Assembly: GCF_036711975.1 (NCBI RefSeq)
Contig: NC_091967.1
Location: 29,737,501-29,801,500, forward strand
DNA: 64,000 nt
Origin: Onthophagus taurus
Taxonomy: Eukaryota > Arthropoda > Insecta > Coleoptera > Scarabaeidae
Direction: 5' to 3'
Part shown: positions 8,664 to 20,744 of the stretch, in pieces
Layout: each line of letters opens with the position of its first letter
How positions within the stretch are numbered: position 1 is the first letter of the stretch
Program-made: the position numbers and the translations under genes
The notes under the pieces: generated by a model
Database searches by the model: none
What the model saw: only the letters and a program-made list of their open reading frames with translations
Told to the model about the DNA's origin: nothing

Positions 8664-11507
8664 TTATTTTCTTCTTCCAGTTAGTTCTTCTAATATGTAA
8701 TTGGTATCTGATATTTTCCTTACTACTTTCTTTGGACCTTCCCATTGCATTTGTAATTTATTCGTTCTAGCTGGCTGATATATCATCACTTTATCCCCTT
8801 CTTTGTAAATAATTTCCTTTGCTTTTTTATTATAATATTTCTTTGATTTATTCTGTGCTTCTTTCATACTAATTTCTACAATTTCTTGCATGTTTTTCAA
8901 TCGTTCAAGTAATTTCAATACGTAACTAACTACTGGTTCATTAGTATCTCTGCCATTCCATAAGGCTTTTAACATCCTTAATGGAGATCTAATTTGCCTT
9001 CCATAACATAACTCCGCAGGACTGAAACCATGTGCCGCATGTGGCGCACTTCTTACGGCAAATAATGCTTGATCAATGTACTCGTCCCACTCTTTTCCAT
9101 GTTCGTAACTCAAAGCTCTGAGTATTCTTTTAAACACTCCATGAAATCTCTCTACTGCATTTGACTGAGGATGGTATGCAGAGCTGTGGATTATTTTAAT
9201 ACCACTTTGTTCCAAAAATTCCGTAGTTAGGTTGCTAACAAACACTCTCCCCAAATCTGTCTGTATCTCTGAAGGGAAACCAACTCTAGAAAATATGCTC
9301 AATAATCCTTTTACCACTGATTCTGAGTGAGCTACTTGTAGTGGTAATGCATCCGGAAATTTAGTTGCACAGCACATCAAGGTAAGTATGTACCTATTTC
9401 CCTTTTCCGTTTTAGTCAAAGGTCCGACAATATCTACATTTACTTTCTTGTACGGTTCTGTTATAATTGGAACTAGGCACATAGGCGCTTTTACTTTGTC
9501 TGTGCTTTTCCCTACACGCATACATACGTTACAATATTTTATTTTATTCTTGACATCTTTATTTAGTTGTCTCCACCAATAATTTTGTTTTATTCTTGCA
9601 ACCGTCTTTTTACATCCTAAATGGCCCATCCACATATTATCATGCGCAATATCTATTATCTTCCCTCGTAGACTTGTTGGTACCACTACTTGTTCATAGT
9701 GTCTTCCTAATTTGTCTACAAATCTTCGGTGCAATATTCCATTTAAGATCTTAAATTTAACACCATTTTTGTCTTCTTTAATTTCTGCTTTATCATAGTA
9801 TTCTTTCAACGTAGGGTCTCCTCCCTGCAACAACCTCAGTTTATTAGGATTTAACTTTGTTATATCATCATAATCGGTTTTTCCTTTAGGAATTATCAAC
9901 ATTTCTTCTAAAACACTTTCTTCCTTCTTTTGCTTATCCTTTTCATTTACTTTATTTTCCTGTTCTCTTAATTCTTTATGCTTTTCATTTTTCTGATTTT
10001 GTTCTACTGGAATACTTTGTTGTTCTAATTTTAATTTTTTTGATTTTGATCGGGTTAATGCAAATACATTTTGTACATTATCCACATTACTGAACATTTC
10101 CCACGTTCTATTTGAGAATAGATACGAGTATCCGTTTGGCAAATTACTTGTAACTGCAGCTTCTGTTTCAAGTTCTCCTATTTCTGGTAAATTTAATTTT
10201 ACTACAGCCACTGGTAAAGCCACACTTTCTTCATTCAGTACTCCTCTAACATGTACATATTTCCCAGAATAATGTTCTGTTTTGACAATGTTTTTATGTA
10301 CTACATCATAACTCGCAGCACTGTCTCTCAAAATGTTTACTTCCTTACCATTTATTTCCCCTTTTAAAGTATATGGAGCAAATAATTCTTCAACTTCTTT
10401 CTTAGTATTTAAGTTAGCTACTACTTGCTTATTTTCTTTGCTTTCTTTGAAATTAGGACATTCTTTTGATCCTTTAAAATGACCTATTCCTCCGCAAGCA
10501 TAACATTTAAATGGTCTTCGTTTATCAAAACTTCTCTTATCTCCTTTCCTTTCGCTTTCTGTTTCCATATTGGAAGGATTATTCTGATTCTTTTCCCTTT
10601 GTGTTGATGTTTTATGTTCCTGCTTAAATTTATTATATCCATTTCTATCATTAATAGGACCCCTCTTCGAAATGTAAACATCTGCTTGTTCCGCTGCTTC
10701 TTCAATTGATTTTGCTTTATTGTGATCTTCAACCCAAAATCTCATTTCAGATGGTATTGAACTGTAAAAGTTTTCTAAACATATTAATTGTATTAATTTA
10801 TTTATATCACTGCATATCCCTTCGCATTTAATCCGTTCTTTAAAATTATTCTTCATTTGATAAGCAAATTCAGCATAACTCTGATCAAATTTCTTTTTAC
10901 TATATCTAAATTTGGCCCTAAAGACCTCAGAAGTTAACTGATATTTTTTTAATAAACTGGCTCTAACTTTATCATAATCCTTCGCATCTTCTTCGCTTAA
11001 TCTAGCCACAACTTCATTTGTGGCCGTTGACAATACACTGGTCAATCTCAGTGGCCATGTTTCTTTCCCGCAGTTTAATTGAATACAAACCCGTTCAAAG
11101 TTGATCAGGAATAAACTCATATCACCGTTATCTTTAAATGGTTGTAAATACTTATTCATATTAAAACTATTGATATTAGAATTACTAAAATTAGAATTCT
11201 CAGAAATACCTTGCACCCTAAACTGTGCAAGTTTTACTTCAGTATCTAACTTAGCAATCTCTAATCTTTCAATTCTCTCTTTTTCTTCTTTTTCTTTTTT
11301 TTCTATTTCAATCTTTTATAATCTACCCTTTTTAGGATTTTCAATCCAAGTCATTATTTCTATTTTAACCTCATCTACAGTGTAGTTAGAATTTATTATT
11401 TCTTTAATTATTTCTAATTTTCTTTTCTTTTCAGGTAATTCAAATAATTGTGAAATATATTTTAACTCATGCACCGTGAAAATACTAAATTCAGCCTCAG
11501 AACTCAT
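8664..11507 (-). CDS. Gypsy C Gag-protease-integrase
   Basis: The start is the ATG at 11507 (MSSEAEF). A TAA at 11318-11316 interrupts after about 63 codons, but the same frame then runs open for about 880 codons to the TAA at 8666-8664. Order: a charged helix, a retroviral-type gag, one knuckle (CYACGGIGHFKGSKECPNF), a protease motif NILRDSAAS where the usual D-S/T-G has Ala for Gly, an acidic Lys-rich linker, and an integrase with HHCC (GHLGCKKTVARI ... YCNVC) and the D,D,E residues in VNVDIVGPL, IQTDLGRVF and HPQSNAVERF, ending in a GPY region. The protein packages and integrates the element. Confidence 0.85.
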
Positions 11508-11751
11508 TTTATTTTTGATATAGACTAATAACGTAACCTTTTATTTCAATTAATAGTAAAATTAATACAATTTCTTTACAATTAGATTAAACTGATCCAA
11601 CTTACAAAATAATAGCAATTGGTTGTTTATTTGTTATAAAAACTCTTTCAATGAGACCACAAAATCTCAAGTGAAAACAAATGCTACTTACTATTTGTAA
11701 TTCCTGTTGAATTTCTATCTTTTCTAATTTGAACTACGTTTCTGCTTTCGG

Positions 11752-11958
11752 TTGCTGTTGCTCCGTGAGCACCGCTTCTCCGTCCAGTCGCTGTTCTGCA
11801 AATTTCGCTTTCCTTTCCGGTCGTTGTTGCCCTTTGAGCTTCGCTTCTCCTTCCGGTTGCTGTCGTCACGTGAGCTTCGCTTCTCCTTTAGGTCGCTGTT
11901 ATCCCGTGATCTTTGCTTCTCCTTCCGGTTGCTGCCGCTTCTTGAGCTTCGCTTTCTT
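11752..11958 (-). repeat. 36-bp tandem repeat in the Gypsy C leader
   Basis: About six imperfect 36-bp units, such as GCTGTCGTCACGTGAGCTTC plus GCTTCTCCTTTAGGTC on the plus strand. It lies between the 5' LTR and gag. Because 36 is a multiple of three it creates spurious ORFs on both strands. It may be an RNA structural or packaging region; that is inference. Confidence 0.7.
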
Positions 11959-12041
11959 CAAATCAACATCGAAACAAGGATACAATTTCTCTTGTTATGG
12001 AATTCGTGCTGATCGGACTATCCCACCGATATGCCACCAGT

Positions 12042-12258
12042 TATTAAGACTCTTTTTCTCGTCGGCGTTAATTATCAGAAAATTGTACGCCTTCTTCAAT
12101 ATGATAATGTTTATTAACAATTTTATTAATTACAATCTTATATTGACTTTTTCAATATTATTTATATTTTTCGTTAATCATTTTTTTATTATAAAAATAC
12201 AGTAGTCGTAGCCCACTTTTTATAATTAGTTTCTTTTTTAATATTTTGATTCACAACA
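12042..12258 (-). repeat. Gypsy C 5' LTR
   Basis: Paired with 6698-6914. Immediately downstream on the minus strand is a probable primer-binding site beginning TGGTGGCATATCGG. Confidence 0.88.
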
Positions 12259-12453
12259 CTATGATGAACCCAGTACCAGTACGAAAAGTAGTAGTAGTGA
12301 GTGGGAAGGAGATGACGTAACTAGAGAGTTAGAAGAAGTGGTGGATGAATCGTTAGATATACGAGATGAAATAATAGACGATTCGCTAGATGTACCATTA
12401 GCGGTGAGGCGAGAAAGAAGGATCATAAAACCTCCATCCAGATACTTGGATTA
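12259..12453 (+). pseudogene. Gypsy A pol C-terminal tail, resumed after the Gypsy C insertion
   Basis: The frame left at 6697 (PKTLNY) continues here with DEPSTSTKSSSSEWEGDD, an acidic stretch, and ends RRIIKPPSRYLD*, a common ending of Gypsy pol polyproteins. The following AT-rich part has two acceptor-like sites (TTTACAG, TCTCTTAG) near 12520-12540, consistent with splicing to env. Confidence 0.7.
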
Positions 12454-12560
12454 GAGATATAAAAGAAAAAATAAATAAAATAAGCGAGAAAATTAATCAT
12501 AATAATCCCATTTCTTTACAGGTATTTAAATTCTCTTAGGTACAGGTAGTGGTTAGTATT

Positions 12561-12824
12561 TGTCTAAATGTTCTGAATATTGTCTTACCTTTTTATATTC
12601 AAGACGCACACACTTTAACGAAAAAGAAGGATGAGATTAACACTGTTTTTATAGAAAAATGTATTGAGAATTCACTTTTACAGAGAACATTGACATATGT
12701 TGAAAAAGATACGAATTGATAATTGTTGACAAAAAACAACACGAAAAAACGGCCATGGATACGGCCATGGATACGGCGATGGATACGGTCATGGATATAC
12801 AAATTAACTTTTAAACTTTTAACA
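12561..12824 (-). repeat. BEL D 3' LTR
   Basis: 264 bp, matching 18242-18491 with a length difference caused by the internal ATGGATACGG repeat. Confidence 0.85.
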
Positions 12825-12933
12825 TTAACCGCCCGCCTTGCCGTAGGCAACTAAAGAATACAAATACAAATTAGACCTAAATACAAAATGAAATTGAAGA
12901 AAATTTAAACATGAATTGAGTAGGTATTGAGTT

Positions 12934-15900
12934 TTAATCGATGTCTGGCAGCAAACAAATTTTCGTGAGTGGTCGTGTAAGGGTGGTGGTCGGAGTCTTC
13001 ACTGTAACGACACGTTCGAGGCCATCTGAACCGGCGTGTAATTTGATGATTCTAGTCAGTAGCCATTTTGAAGGCGGATATCGTTTATCCTGGAGTAAAA
13101 CCAACTGTCCCTCTCGAGGTAAATTTTTCGATTCGAACCATTTGGTGGGGATTTGCATTTTTTGTAGATAAGAACGTGACCAATTCTTCCAAAAGTCATC
13201 GATGATTTTCCGTAAGTGTTGCCACCGAGAGAGGCGAGATGTTTTCTCGTCGTAAAGAGATGCTTCGGGGACGACGTTAAGTGCAGTACCAATAAGAAAA
13301 TGACCTGGTGTAAGAATTTCATAGCTGTTAGGATCATCAGATAACGAACAAAGGGGCCGTGAATTAAGAACCGCTTCTATTTGAACTAGTACTGTACTAA
13401 ATTCTTCATAAGTAAGTAGAGTATTGCCAATAACTTTTCTTAAATGACCTTTTACAGATTTCACTCCGGCCTCCCATTTTCCACCAAAGTGGGAAGCCGC
13501 TGGCGGATTGAATTTCCATCTGGTACCGTTATCACTAAAAAGGTTGGCGAGCTTCTTGAACTGATTGGATGCTGCATTGAACATTGATCGTAGTTCTTTG
13601 TCTGCTCCGACAAAGTTTGTACCTCTTTCGCTATACATGCATTCGGAAATACCTCTTCGGCCTGTGAACCTCTTGTAAGCAGCAATGAATCCGTCTGTTG
13701 AGTAATCTGTAGCCAATTCCAAATGTACTGCTGAGGTACTTAAACAAACAAACAAGATTAAATAGCTTTTATACGTTTTATAGCTACGTCCTCAAACAGT
13801 TCGGAGAAAAAACGGTCCAGCATAATCAACGCCAGTATGAAGAAAAGGTCTTGATTGGTTAAATCGTGGGGAGGGAAGTTGGCCCATAAGTTGTTGGCTC
13901 GTTACCACACGTTGTCGAGAGCAAATCATACAACGATGAATCAGTGACTTAACGGAAACTCGACCACCAATGATCCAAAATCGACGTCTAATTGAAGCTA
14001 ACGTGAGCTGTACACCACCATGCAATGTGGTTTTGTGGTAATAATCGATGATTAATGTAGTGATTGTAGAAAACTTCGGCAAGATAATAGGATGCTTTTC
14101 ATCGTAATCCAAATTAGAAAACTGAAGTCGGCTTGTGATCCGCAAAAATCCATCCCCATCAAGGAAAGGGTTCAAACGATAGAGAGAACTGGTACGAGTG
14201 ATGGTCCGCTTCCATCTTAGTAGAATAAGTTCTTCAGCAAACTCTAAATTTTGGCATTCTTTAACCCAAAATAGTAATACTCGATTTAATTCATCTGCTG
14301 ATAAAACTCCTGAAACACTCGAAAGAAGATTATTTTTGTCAAACACTCTTGCGCACCACGCAGTCACTCTCAGGAGTCTTGTTAACGAAGAATACTTATT
14401 TTTTAAATCCCAGCCCTGGCTCTTCCTAATGGCTTAGTTGGAAACTGGAATTGTGACACGTTGCTCAAGATCGACTTGACTAGGAGGACTTGGAGATTCT
14501 TTTGGCCACTGAGTTGATGGATACATGAGCCAACAGGGTCCGGACCACCAAGACGAATTCGATTGAAGTTTGATCATCGTGACCAATCGCGAAACTAAGT
14601 CCGCTGGATTGTCCTCACCTGGCACGTAGTTCCAGTGTACTCCCGACACCTCATGTATTTCAGTAACCCGGTTTCTTACATAGTCTTTCCATCGAGAAGG
14701 ATGGCCGCGAATCCATGATAGCACTACTGTTGAATCAGTCCATAAGTAAATTGAATGTTCAAAAAGTTTTAAGACCGATTGCACTCTTTTTAACAATCGC
14801 ACGAGTAAGACCGCGGCGCATAATTCTAATCGCGGAATTGTTACGCGTTTAAGAGGTGATACTTTAGACTTTGACACTAAAATTGATACGCGCAATTCAT
14901 TTTGAATTGAAACGCGAAGATATAACACTGCTCCGTAAGCAATGATGGACGCGTCCGCGAAACCGTGAAGTTCAATTGAGGTTGCTCGACTGGACGTTCC
15001 GATCCATCGCGGTATGCGGATCGTATTGATTTTACTGAATTCTTTTCTTAAATTATTCCAACGAATTTTCAGTTCTATTGGAAGAATATCATCCCAGTCA
15101 AGATGTTGTATCCATAATTCCTGCATCAATATTTTGGCCGATGTGATCAAAGGGGAAAGCCAACCAAGAGGGTCATACAAACGTGCAATGAAAGATAAAA
15201 CATTTCGTTTTGTTACTTGGTGGGTTTCATTATGGAAAGAATTACATTTAAATAAAAATTCGTCTTTATGGTTAACCCACAACAAGCCCAATGTGTAAAT
15301 AGCGTGATTTTCCTTAAATTCACAAGTTGAGGTTTCAGCAAGTAATTTTGAAGGTATGATATTCAATACATCTGTTTCGTTCGATATCCACTTTCTGGCT
15401 GTAAATCCGCCCATTTTCAATACTGTATTTAGCTGATATATGATTTCATGTGCTTCTTCAGCAGTTTCAGCGCCTGAAAGTATGTCATCAACATATGTGT
15501 TGTAACGAAGAACTTCAAACCCTTGAGGAAACTTTTCTTGATTTTCTTCAGCTAATTGTTTAATACATTTCAATGCTAAATACGGAGCACTTGATAATCC
15601 ATAAGTCACCGTACAGAGTTGATAAGTTTTTAATTCATCGGACGGCTTTTCACGCCATAGGATTTGCTGAAAGGGCCAATCATCCTGATGTACTCGAATC
15701 TGGCGATACATTTTCTCCAGATCGCAGGCAAACACAATCGGATGTCGCCTCCAGCGTAAAAGTACATCAACTAATTCCGTCTGCAGTTTCGGTCCAACAT
15801 TTAAACAATCATTCAAAGACAAACCCGAAGACGATTTTTGAGAACCATTGAAAACAACTCTGAGTTTTGTTGTTGTACTAGATTCACGTATTACTCCATG

Positions 15901-18129
15901 ATGAGGTAGATAAAAATGTGGTTGATCTAAGCAAGAAGTAATTTGGCGCATATGGTCGAGATCGAGGTATTCTTTCATAAATTTGCTGTATTCCGTTTTT
16001 AATTTTTCATTTTTAGCGAATCGTAACTCTAACCGATTGAATGACTTAAGCGCTATGTCAAGCGAATTTCCAAGCTCTTTCGGAGGCTTTCGAAACGGTA
16101 ATCGAACAACAAATCTACCGGAAATATCACGATCATGAGTATTTTTAAAATGTTCTTCACATTCGTACTCCTCTGATGACGCATAAGGTAATTGAGTTTG
16201 ATATTCTTCCTGTTTCCAGAATGATTGCATGACTTCGAGCAGCTCGTGATCAATGGAACAATTGAATCCGTAACGACTATTATCTGTTACTTGTTGGTCT
16301 GAGAGAATTCCCGAAATAAACCAACCCAAACTTGTCTGTTGGGCAACCAACGAACCGTCAATATTTTTAATAATACCGATTTCAATGATTCTTGAGTAAA
16401 TACTGACTCCCAAAATTAATTCAATTTTAGTCGTTGAGCTGTATTCAGGATCGGCCAAATTAAATGAATCAAGATTGAAGTCTAGATTTATTGAACGTTT
16501 TTTTGGCAAGTATGAAGTTAATTTAGGCAAGATTAACGCTTCATCATTAAATGTTGTTTGATTATTTATTTTAGAAAATAAATTTATTCTTACGGACCCG
16601 TGAGACATGATCGTGCGTTGAGACCCAACTCCGGAAATTGGTATCGATGCTGTTTTTCGAGGTAAATTCAGCCTTTGAACTAAAGACTCTGATATAAAAC
16701 AGACTTCTGAACAATGATCTATCAACGCTCTCACAGTTACTGATTCGCCCGTTTCGGAAAATATCCCAATCATCGCAGTAGCTAAAAATACTGGGGTGTT
16801 AATATGATGAGAGTTGATCAGGTGAATAGATGCTGAAGCAGAACGTTGCATGTTAGAACAACTTGGCGTGTTTTGATCGATTTGGTTAGGATCTGAATTT
16901 TTTACTTGAGTTGAGGTATTGATCGAAGGCTTTGAATCATGTAAGCTCGTATGATGGTTTTTATTACATAGTTTGCATCGTTTAATATTTCGACAATTTT
17001 TTCTCAAATGCGGTCCGAGACAATTGAAGCACAGATTTTTTGATTTGATAAAATCTGATCGTTGAATGGGTGTTTTTGAAAGGTATTGCTGACACATCGA
17101 CAAGTAATGATTTGCGTTACACATTGCGCAACTTGCATTATAGGGAGTTGCATTATAAGATTTTACAATACCTTTCTGAACTGAACTTTGAAGAGGCTTT
17201 CTAATAAATGAGAATTTTTCAATTGACTCAAGAGCTCTCAAGCGATTGAAAAGAAATTTTTCAAATTCTACATAAGATGGGGGTTCAAGATAACCTCCAA
17301 TAACTTTTTCCCATTCTTTAATCGATTCTGAATCAAGCTTTCTTGTAAATAAATAAACTAGGAGATTGTCCCAATGTTCAACAGAACAATTTAATGCTTC
17401 CAAGGCACCTAATGCTTCTTTAATCTCTCCTAAAAATCGTTTAAGCTCGACTGATGATTCACTTTTCACGGATTTAGAACTAAATAAAACTGCAAGCTGA
17501 GTGTTGATTAACAACCGGCGGTTTTCGTACCGATCTACCAAAATTTCCCAGGCTTTTGCCATGTTATCGTTTGTAATTAACAAATTTTTGATTAAACGAG
17601 CAGGTTCATTTATGAGGCACATTTTTAAGTACTGTAACTTTTCGCCGTTGGAAATATTGTTATCTTGATAAACCATTGAATTAAATAAATCACGAAATTG
17701 AGTCCAGTTTGCGAAGTCACCGTCGAATTTCGGAAGATTAATAACCGGAACATTACGAGTGCGAAATGGTGCTGTTTGAGCTTTTTCAGTAACGAGAACG
17801 TTTTCGGGTATTGAAAGTGACTCTTCGTTGCTCTCTAATAATTCAATCATTTCGCTTTTTGTATTTAAATAAGATTCTTCGCACAAAGAAAATAAATCTT
17901 CTGAAAAATATATTGTTTCGGTATAATCCAATTTATATTTAGATAAAAATTTATGATTTTCATTAAACTCTTCCCAGTTAACGTCTAGACGTTCAAGACG
18001 GGTCTTTACGGCAGCGCGCGTGCGTTTCACGATCGCGAGTTTCTTTAGATTGTCTATTGTTCGGTTAATGAGTCCATATAAGTCATTTTGCCGTTCGAAT
18101 AAAACGTCTGGATTTTTTGACTCGGTCAT
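12934..18129 (-). pseudogene. BEL D Gag-Pol polyprotein with two in-frame stops
   Basis: Starts at ATG 18129 (MTESK). Gag is followed by knuckles (CAMCNANHYLSMC, CFNCLGPHLRKNC, CKLCNKNHHTSLH), a protease site ALIDHCSEVCFI, RT (VFACDLEKMYRQI, YVDDILSG), RNase H (ELHGFADASI, YLWTDSTVVLSW) and a BEL integrase (HHCC near RCMICSRQR; GVDYAGPFF; AASHFGGKWEAGVKSVKGHL). A TAA at 14436-14434 and a TGA at 13794-13792 interrupt the same frame, so each looks like a point mutation. In the protease the Gly of D-x-G is Cys (DHC), probably inactivating. Otherwise the copy is close to complete. Confidence 0.87.
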
Positions 18130-18241
18130 TTTAATTAACTAAAATATTACGTAGATATTGACACCATAACCGACGAATCAAATTTAAAATCTTGTAAATT
18201 TGTCTGAAAATCGCAAGATCCGGCTCGAAGCACCAAAAAAA

Positions 18242-18491
18242 TGTCTAAATGTTCTGAATATTGTCTTAGCTTTTTATATTCGAGACGCACACACTTTAAC
18301 GAAAAAGAAGGATGAGATTAACACTGTTTTTATAGAAAAATGTATTGAGAATTCACTTTTACAGAGAACATTGACATATGTTGAAAAAGCTACGAATTGA
18401 TAATTGTTAAAAAAACAACACGAAAAAACGGCCATGGATACGGCGATGGATACGGTCATGGATATACAAATTAACTTTTAAACTTTTAACA
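18242..18491 (-). repeat. BEL D 5' LTR
   Basis: 250 bp, pair of 12561-12824. The GTATT duplication follows at 18492-18496. Confidence 0.85.
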
Positions 18492-18658
18492 GTATTGTAA
18501 ACTTGGAATTCCGAGGGTAAAACTAAAATTAGCTTATTAATCATATGTATTGCTATCAATAATATTCCAAGTAACGGAGATATTAGAGTTGTTAAATTAA
18601 ATGTATCATGTTAGAAGTTAAGGGGGGGAAAGGGAAATTTAGACTGTTTGTATGTTAC

Positions 18659-19598
18659 AGTTTACCTCATTGTGTGGTTTTTCATTGGATTCCATGTGCG
18701 TATGGGTTTAGCTATTATTGCGTATGACTGTGATGGCCCTACAGTAAATATTACCAGAATATCCCTAAGGAACGTGGCCGATTGTTCAATTATAGATTCG
18801 GCATATATGGAACAGGTTATTAATGTACAAGTCATTCAGAGAGCACATATTCATCGTCAGAGAGTGTACGGGTGTCTAGTGGAAATAACTAGACAAATTA
18901 CGCACTGTGGTATGCATAGCCATTCCTCCGAGGTACGGGAGGGGTTGTTAACGTATATTTACTCCCTGGGAGCAGACCAGTGTCTTAAAGCCCACAAATA
19001 TGGCATTATTAATTTGATGGGTACCCACATGTTAAGTAAATTAGAGCCAAACTCGTCAACAACAATACCAAAAGTATTTCATGGGAAACTAAATGTGAAC
19101 GGCGAATGCGCTGGAGGAGTCTATTCAGAAACTGGTGAAACTTGGGAAAATGTGGTAGTGCAGGGTACTGTGAAAATACTCTTAGAAGACTACTTAACGG
19201 CGGTCACTTTAGAAGATGATATAATTAAGCTACGAGGCGGAGTGACCTGTTCATATTTGGGTGGGTACTGTATCGATGCATTATATGGAGAGGTAGCTTG
19301 GGAACCGACCCCAACACAAGACTGTCGAGCTCAATTAATAACTTTATACGAAGGAAAAGCTAGTTATGTAGAAATACGGGGTACAGAAGATAAGCTTGTG
19401 GTTGTCGAAAACCAAGATCGAGTATTTGCACTCACTTTAGTAAAAATAGCTTATACTTGCTACGGGGAAGCTTGGTTAACAGAACATCCGAGGATCGTTG
19501 TTCACAATGTGAGCAAGATGGGTAGCATAGAATCCACACGAGGAAATATCGCTGAAAATGTTGATCTGACCGCCTACATAAACAGCAAATTTTTGTAA
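18659..19598 (+). pseudogene. Gypsy A envelope-like glycoprotein, N-terminal part
   Basis: A splice-acceptor-like TATGTTACAG at 18649-18658 precedes the coding segment, which opens with a hydrophobic signal-like stretch and an AYDC motif. It has Cys pairs and N-x-S/T sites throughout. I read it as an envelope glycoprotein of the kind shared by chuvirus-like arthropod RNA viruses and insect LTR elements, a surface protein for membrane fusion. There is no frame to the C-terminal part without a frameshift near 19598. It is an element-borne copy, broken here. The family call is from pattern memory and needs a profile search. Confidence 0.6.
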
Positions 19599-20379
19599 TA
19601 CTTGTTACCATGAGCTACTGGTAGTCGATGCAGCTAACAACTCGTACTTCATGTCGCCTTTAACTCATGCACTACAAGAGTATGCAGAACAGGTTGACTG
19701 TAACCCTATCACTCCGCCTGTATATCAGTTTGAAGGCTCATGAATAGCATTAACTCCTTACCCTGTGCCACAATCACCGCCAGAGGAGCTTCAGCCCTAC
19801 GATAAATCGCCAATGAAGTTCAGCCCCGTAATGAATTTGGGAGCTGCTGGTATTTACAACCCGGACGATGTAAGGAAAGCCCAAGAAATTTTACATGGGA
19901 ATATGGAAAGGTCAGCTATCAATAATATACTTATCAGAAAACTACAAGGGAAGAAAACAGAAAATCAAGGAATAGATGCGAGTCAAATATTCGATGCGGA
20001 AGAGATGCGCAAATTCGCAAAGAGTACCCTATCATATGTGTGGGGATGGTTCACGGAAATTGGAATGGCCGTTAGCGGGGTCATAGGATTACTGGTTCTG
20101 TTCCGTCTAGTAAAAGGTTTGGCTAGTGTGCAACTAAATGGTTATGCTATCTACAAGACCATGGGATGTGGAATCGTTATTTTGGCGAGTTTCTGGAACA
20201 ATCTAACAATGTGGCTGCTCAACAAGCAAAGCAGAGCTGAGACTACCACACAAACTATGCCAGCTTCTCCAACAAAATCCACAACTGAGGCAGAGACGAG
20301 CGAGAGCACCTCCTGTCCACGAATATACCCGAAGCTACCTACAGCCCCCAGCTGGATGGGGACCGGATCCTCGCAATGA
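19599..20379 (+). pseudogene. Gypsy A envelope-like glycoprotein, C-terminal part with transmembrane anchor
   Basis: After the frameshift, coding sense continues in another frame, hits a TGA near 19740, and runs open from 19765 to 20379. It includes a conserved-looking LGAAGIYNPDDVRKAQ segment, a hydrophobic region around AVSGVIGLLVLFRLV and a second one near CGIVILASF, then a Ser/Thr-rich tail. The double hydrophobic region near the C-terminus fits a membrane-anchored fusion glycoprotein. It is inactive as it stands. Confidence 0.6.
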
Positions 20380-20744
20380 AGGCGGTCCTGCGCTCTAGCC
20401 ACTGATCCGATAGTTGTAGCAGTGGACCTGAGTTGGGGTGAGTGTAATTACGCGATGGTGGTTAACGATAAGTGCGGGGGTGATACCTAAAAATTCGATC
20501 AGTGCTGTAACAGACCGTAAATTCATGTGTAATAAACAAAAAAAAAAAAAAAATCTGACTGGTACATGGAAACAGTTAAAGGTGAATTGTGGAGGTCATC
20601 AGTCTATAGCCATCGGCACGCGTTATTGTACTAAGATTATCTTGTTCTGTAGTAGGTTAAGCAAAGTGTGGTGCGGTTTGTTATTAATGGTTTCATACAA
20701 ATAAGGCTAACAGTGGTAGCCTTCTTTCAATAAGGTGGGAGGGA

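Larger units (their letters stand above)
6698..12258 (-). mobile_element. Gypsy C: LTR retrotransposon with Copia-like gene order
   Basis: This 5561-bp element lies on the minus strand with two 217-bp LTRs and a 4-bp duplication CTAT (6694-6697 and 12259-12262). It carries one long frame: gag, CCHC, protease, integrase, then reverse transcriptase and RNase H. Integrase therefore precedes RT, the order of Ty1/Copia, although the RT and integrase are Gypsy-like (GPY region included). This order is known from Gmr1-type Gypsy elements. The LTRs differ at about 4 of 217 positions, so the insertion is fairly recent. Two in-frame TAA codons interrupt the frame. Confidence 0.88.
12561..18491 (-). mobile_element. 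BEL D: BEL/Pao LTR retrotransposon
   Basis: This 5931-bp element is on the minus strand. LTRs are at 12561-12824 and 18242-18491, starting TGTCTAAATG and ending TTTTAACA on the plus strand. The duplication GTATT is at 12556-12560 and 18492-18496. The left LTR has one extra unit of a short ATGGATACGG(C/T)C repeat. Next to the 5' LTR is TGGTGCTTCGAGCCGGATC, which resembles the 3' end of tRNA-Tyr as a primer site. One frame of about 1731 codons is broken by two stops only. It sits between the pol tail and env of Gypsy A. Confidence 0.88.

Noticed and set aside
11684-12205. ORFs on both strands in the Gypsy C leader
   Set aside because: They arise from the 36-bp repeat (a multiple of three) and run into the LTR.
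12560-18496. Possibility that the 250-264-bp repeats were LTRs of Gypsy A
   Set aside because: They flank exactly the BEL element, carry TG...CA ends and share a GTATT duplication, so they belong to BEL D.
18648-20379. Endogenous virus independent of a retroelement
   Set aside because: The env lies between a Gypsy pol tail and a polypurine tract with LTR-like sequence, so it belongs to Gypsy A.
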